Assembly (NCBI GenBank): GCA_016648135.1
Contig: JADDOH010000515.1
Span: 171,968-235,967 of the forward strand
Length of the DNA stretch: 64,000 nucleotides
Direction: 5' to 3'
DNA from: Agrypnia vestita
Taxonomy: Eukaryota; Arthropoda; Insecta; Trichoptera; Phryganeidae
Below, in pieces: positions 63,123-64,000 of the stretch. Position numbers and translations under genes: made by a program. The notes beneath the pieces were generated by a model that saw only the letters and a program-made list of their open reading frames with translations, was not told where the DNA came from and did not search any database. How positions within the stretch are numbered: position 1 is the first letter of the stretch; each line of letters starts with the position of its first letter.

Positions 63123-64000
63123 GCGGATCAGCTAAGGAAATGTCCCGAAATTGAGACTTGACTTTACTTTCTAGCATTACAATCCTTTAGGATAGGTGTA
63201 AGCCCATCCATAGACCAAAAAATAATAATAATATGACGTCTCCCGCCCGCGCACATTCTCACAACGCGCCGGGCAGGGAGCGCGGATCTCTCCAAGATTG
63301 CTTTCCTTTCGCATCTCTCACAAGATGTGATAATTACAAACAAATACAAGTTTGTACAAGAAAATACAACAAAGAATTAGAAAAATCTTTAAAACATTCA
63401 ATAGACATCATCAATTTGTAATTCACGTAATGTTTTGTCTCACTAGCTTTTCCTTTACAGTTCTCACAATACGAGTATGTGATAATGATTTAAAAAAATA
63501 CAATATTATGTACAATACAATTAACGAGTACAAAATTTTAATTTTACATGTAGGTACCTATATACTTTTACCTATATACAATTAACATCAGTCATTAATT
63601 ATTTTATTGTCTATTTAATTTCTTTACATTTTTTAATATCTAGACCCACAAAACGTCTAAAAAGATGTATGTCTGCAGGTTCATTTTTAAAATTGAATGT
63701 GAAACTGTTACTAAATATGTTCACTTTATAAACAGAAGAGATAAAAAAATTTAAGTACAAAAACAAAAACAAAAAAGAAATTTTAAGTACAAAGTTAAAA
63801 GTTTTAAGCCAATTAAGATTGTCATTGTCATAATTCAATATTAATATAGTTCATACATTATAACTTATCTCGTTTACTAATAACCACTTTTTAAATTCTG
63901 ACATTGATTTTGGAGTGTTTAGGTCTGTGGGAAAGGTAATTTGTATTTTGTTCAAGAACATTGGAACTCGATATTCAAGTGTCCTCAGACCATATTTATT
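63123..64000. other. No gene; second copy of a 55-bp direct repeat
   Basis: 63176-63237 repeats 61468-61525 almost exactly (CAATCCTTTAGGATAGGTGT, then AAGCCCATCC and AGACCAAAAAATAATAAT). A short CpG-rich patch follows (63238-63300). The rest is A+T-rich with no recognised feature. Confidence 0.5.

Overview
This window looks like an insect nuclear genome, most likely a moth or butterfly (inference). It is strongly A+T-rich and full of short TACCTACC/TAGGTAGG runs. It carries CTAG-ended Helitrons, Jockey-type and other LINE remnants, Penelope-like elements (PLEs), Bel/Pao, mariner, hAT and PIF/Harbinger relatives, and one short patch of TTAGG, the insect telomere unit. No intact host gene was found. 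The only host-gene trace is a 130-bp exon resembling allantoinase, lying inside a mosaic of transposon pieces near 61.1 kb.

Layout. 0-19 kb: LINE 3'-end fragments (1.2, 1.8, 5.4, 9.6, 12.7 kb), a Helitron carrying heat-shock-element arrays (4.1-4.5 kb), palindromic foldbacks (6.5, 8.1, 14.3 kb), four Helitrons of a second family (10.6, 14.9, 16.9, 17.0 kb) and tRNA-derived SINEs. 19-26 kb: a PIF-like element with a MADF-type ORF nested in another inverted-repeat element, a second HSE Helitron, a 130-bp tandem array, and PLE 3' ends. 26-45 kb: six copies of a CTCCC...GGGAG repeat, PLE ends (28.7, 29.9, 39.0 kb), a complete palindromic repeat (31.7-32.2 kb), a tRNA-like gene between inverted repeats (32.5 kb), a hAT MITE with an 8-bp target duplication inside a LINE (32.8-33.0 kb), the third HSE Helitron (33.9-34.4 kb), a mariner transposase tail and several LINE 3' ends. 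45-51 kb: one structurally full-length but mutated Jockey-type LINE (46149-51001, minus strand), bounded by an 8-bp target duplication and inserted in an older LINE 3' UTR. 51-64 kb: LINE, PLE and Helitron remnants and a mosaic at 57.6-63.1 kb, where PLE, LINE, allantoinase-like and Bel/Pao pieces abut.

The two most notable signals are these. (1) A family of hammerhead-like motifs sits at PLE 3' ends, with core CUGANGA, one extra nucleotide, a stem II hairpin, then GAAA. About seven well-preserved or one-mutation copies from several PLE subfamilies share the same unusual one-nucleotide insertion, and four sites are arranged as inverted pairs. (2) A non-autonomous Helitron family has each copy carrying two phased arrays of heat-shock-factor sites in blocks of up to six and four pentamers. 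Almost everything else is decaying mobile DNA with small CpG-rich islands of apparently single-copy sequence.
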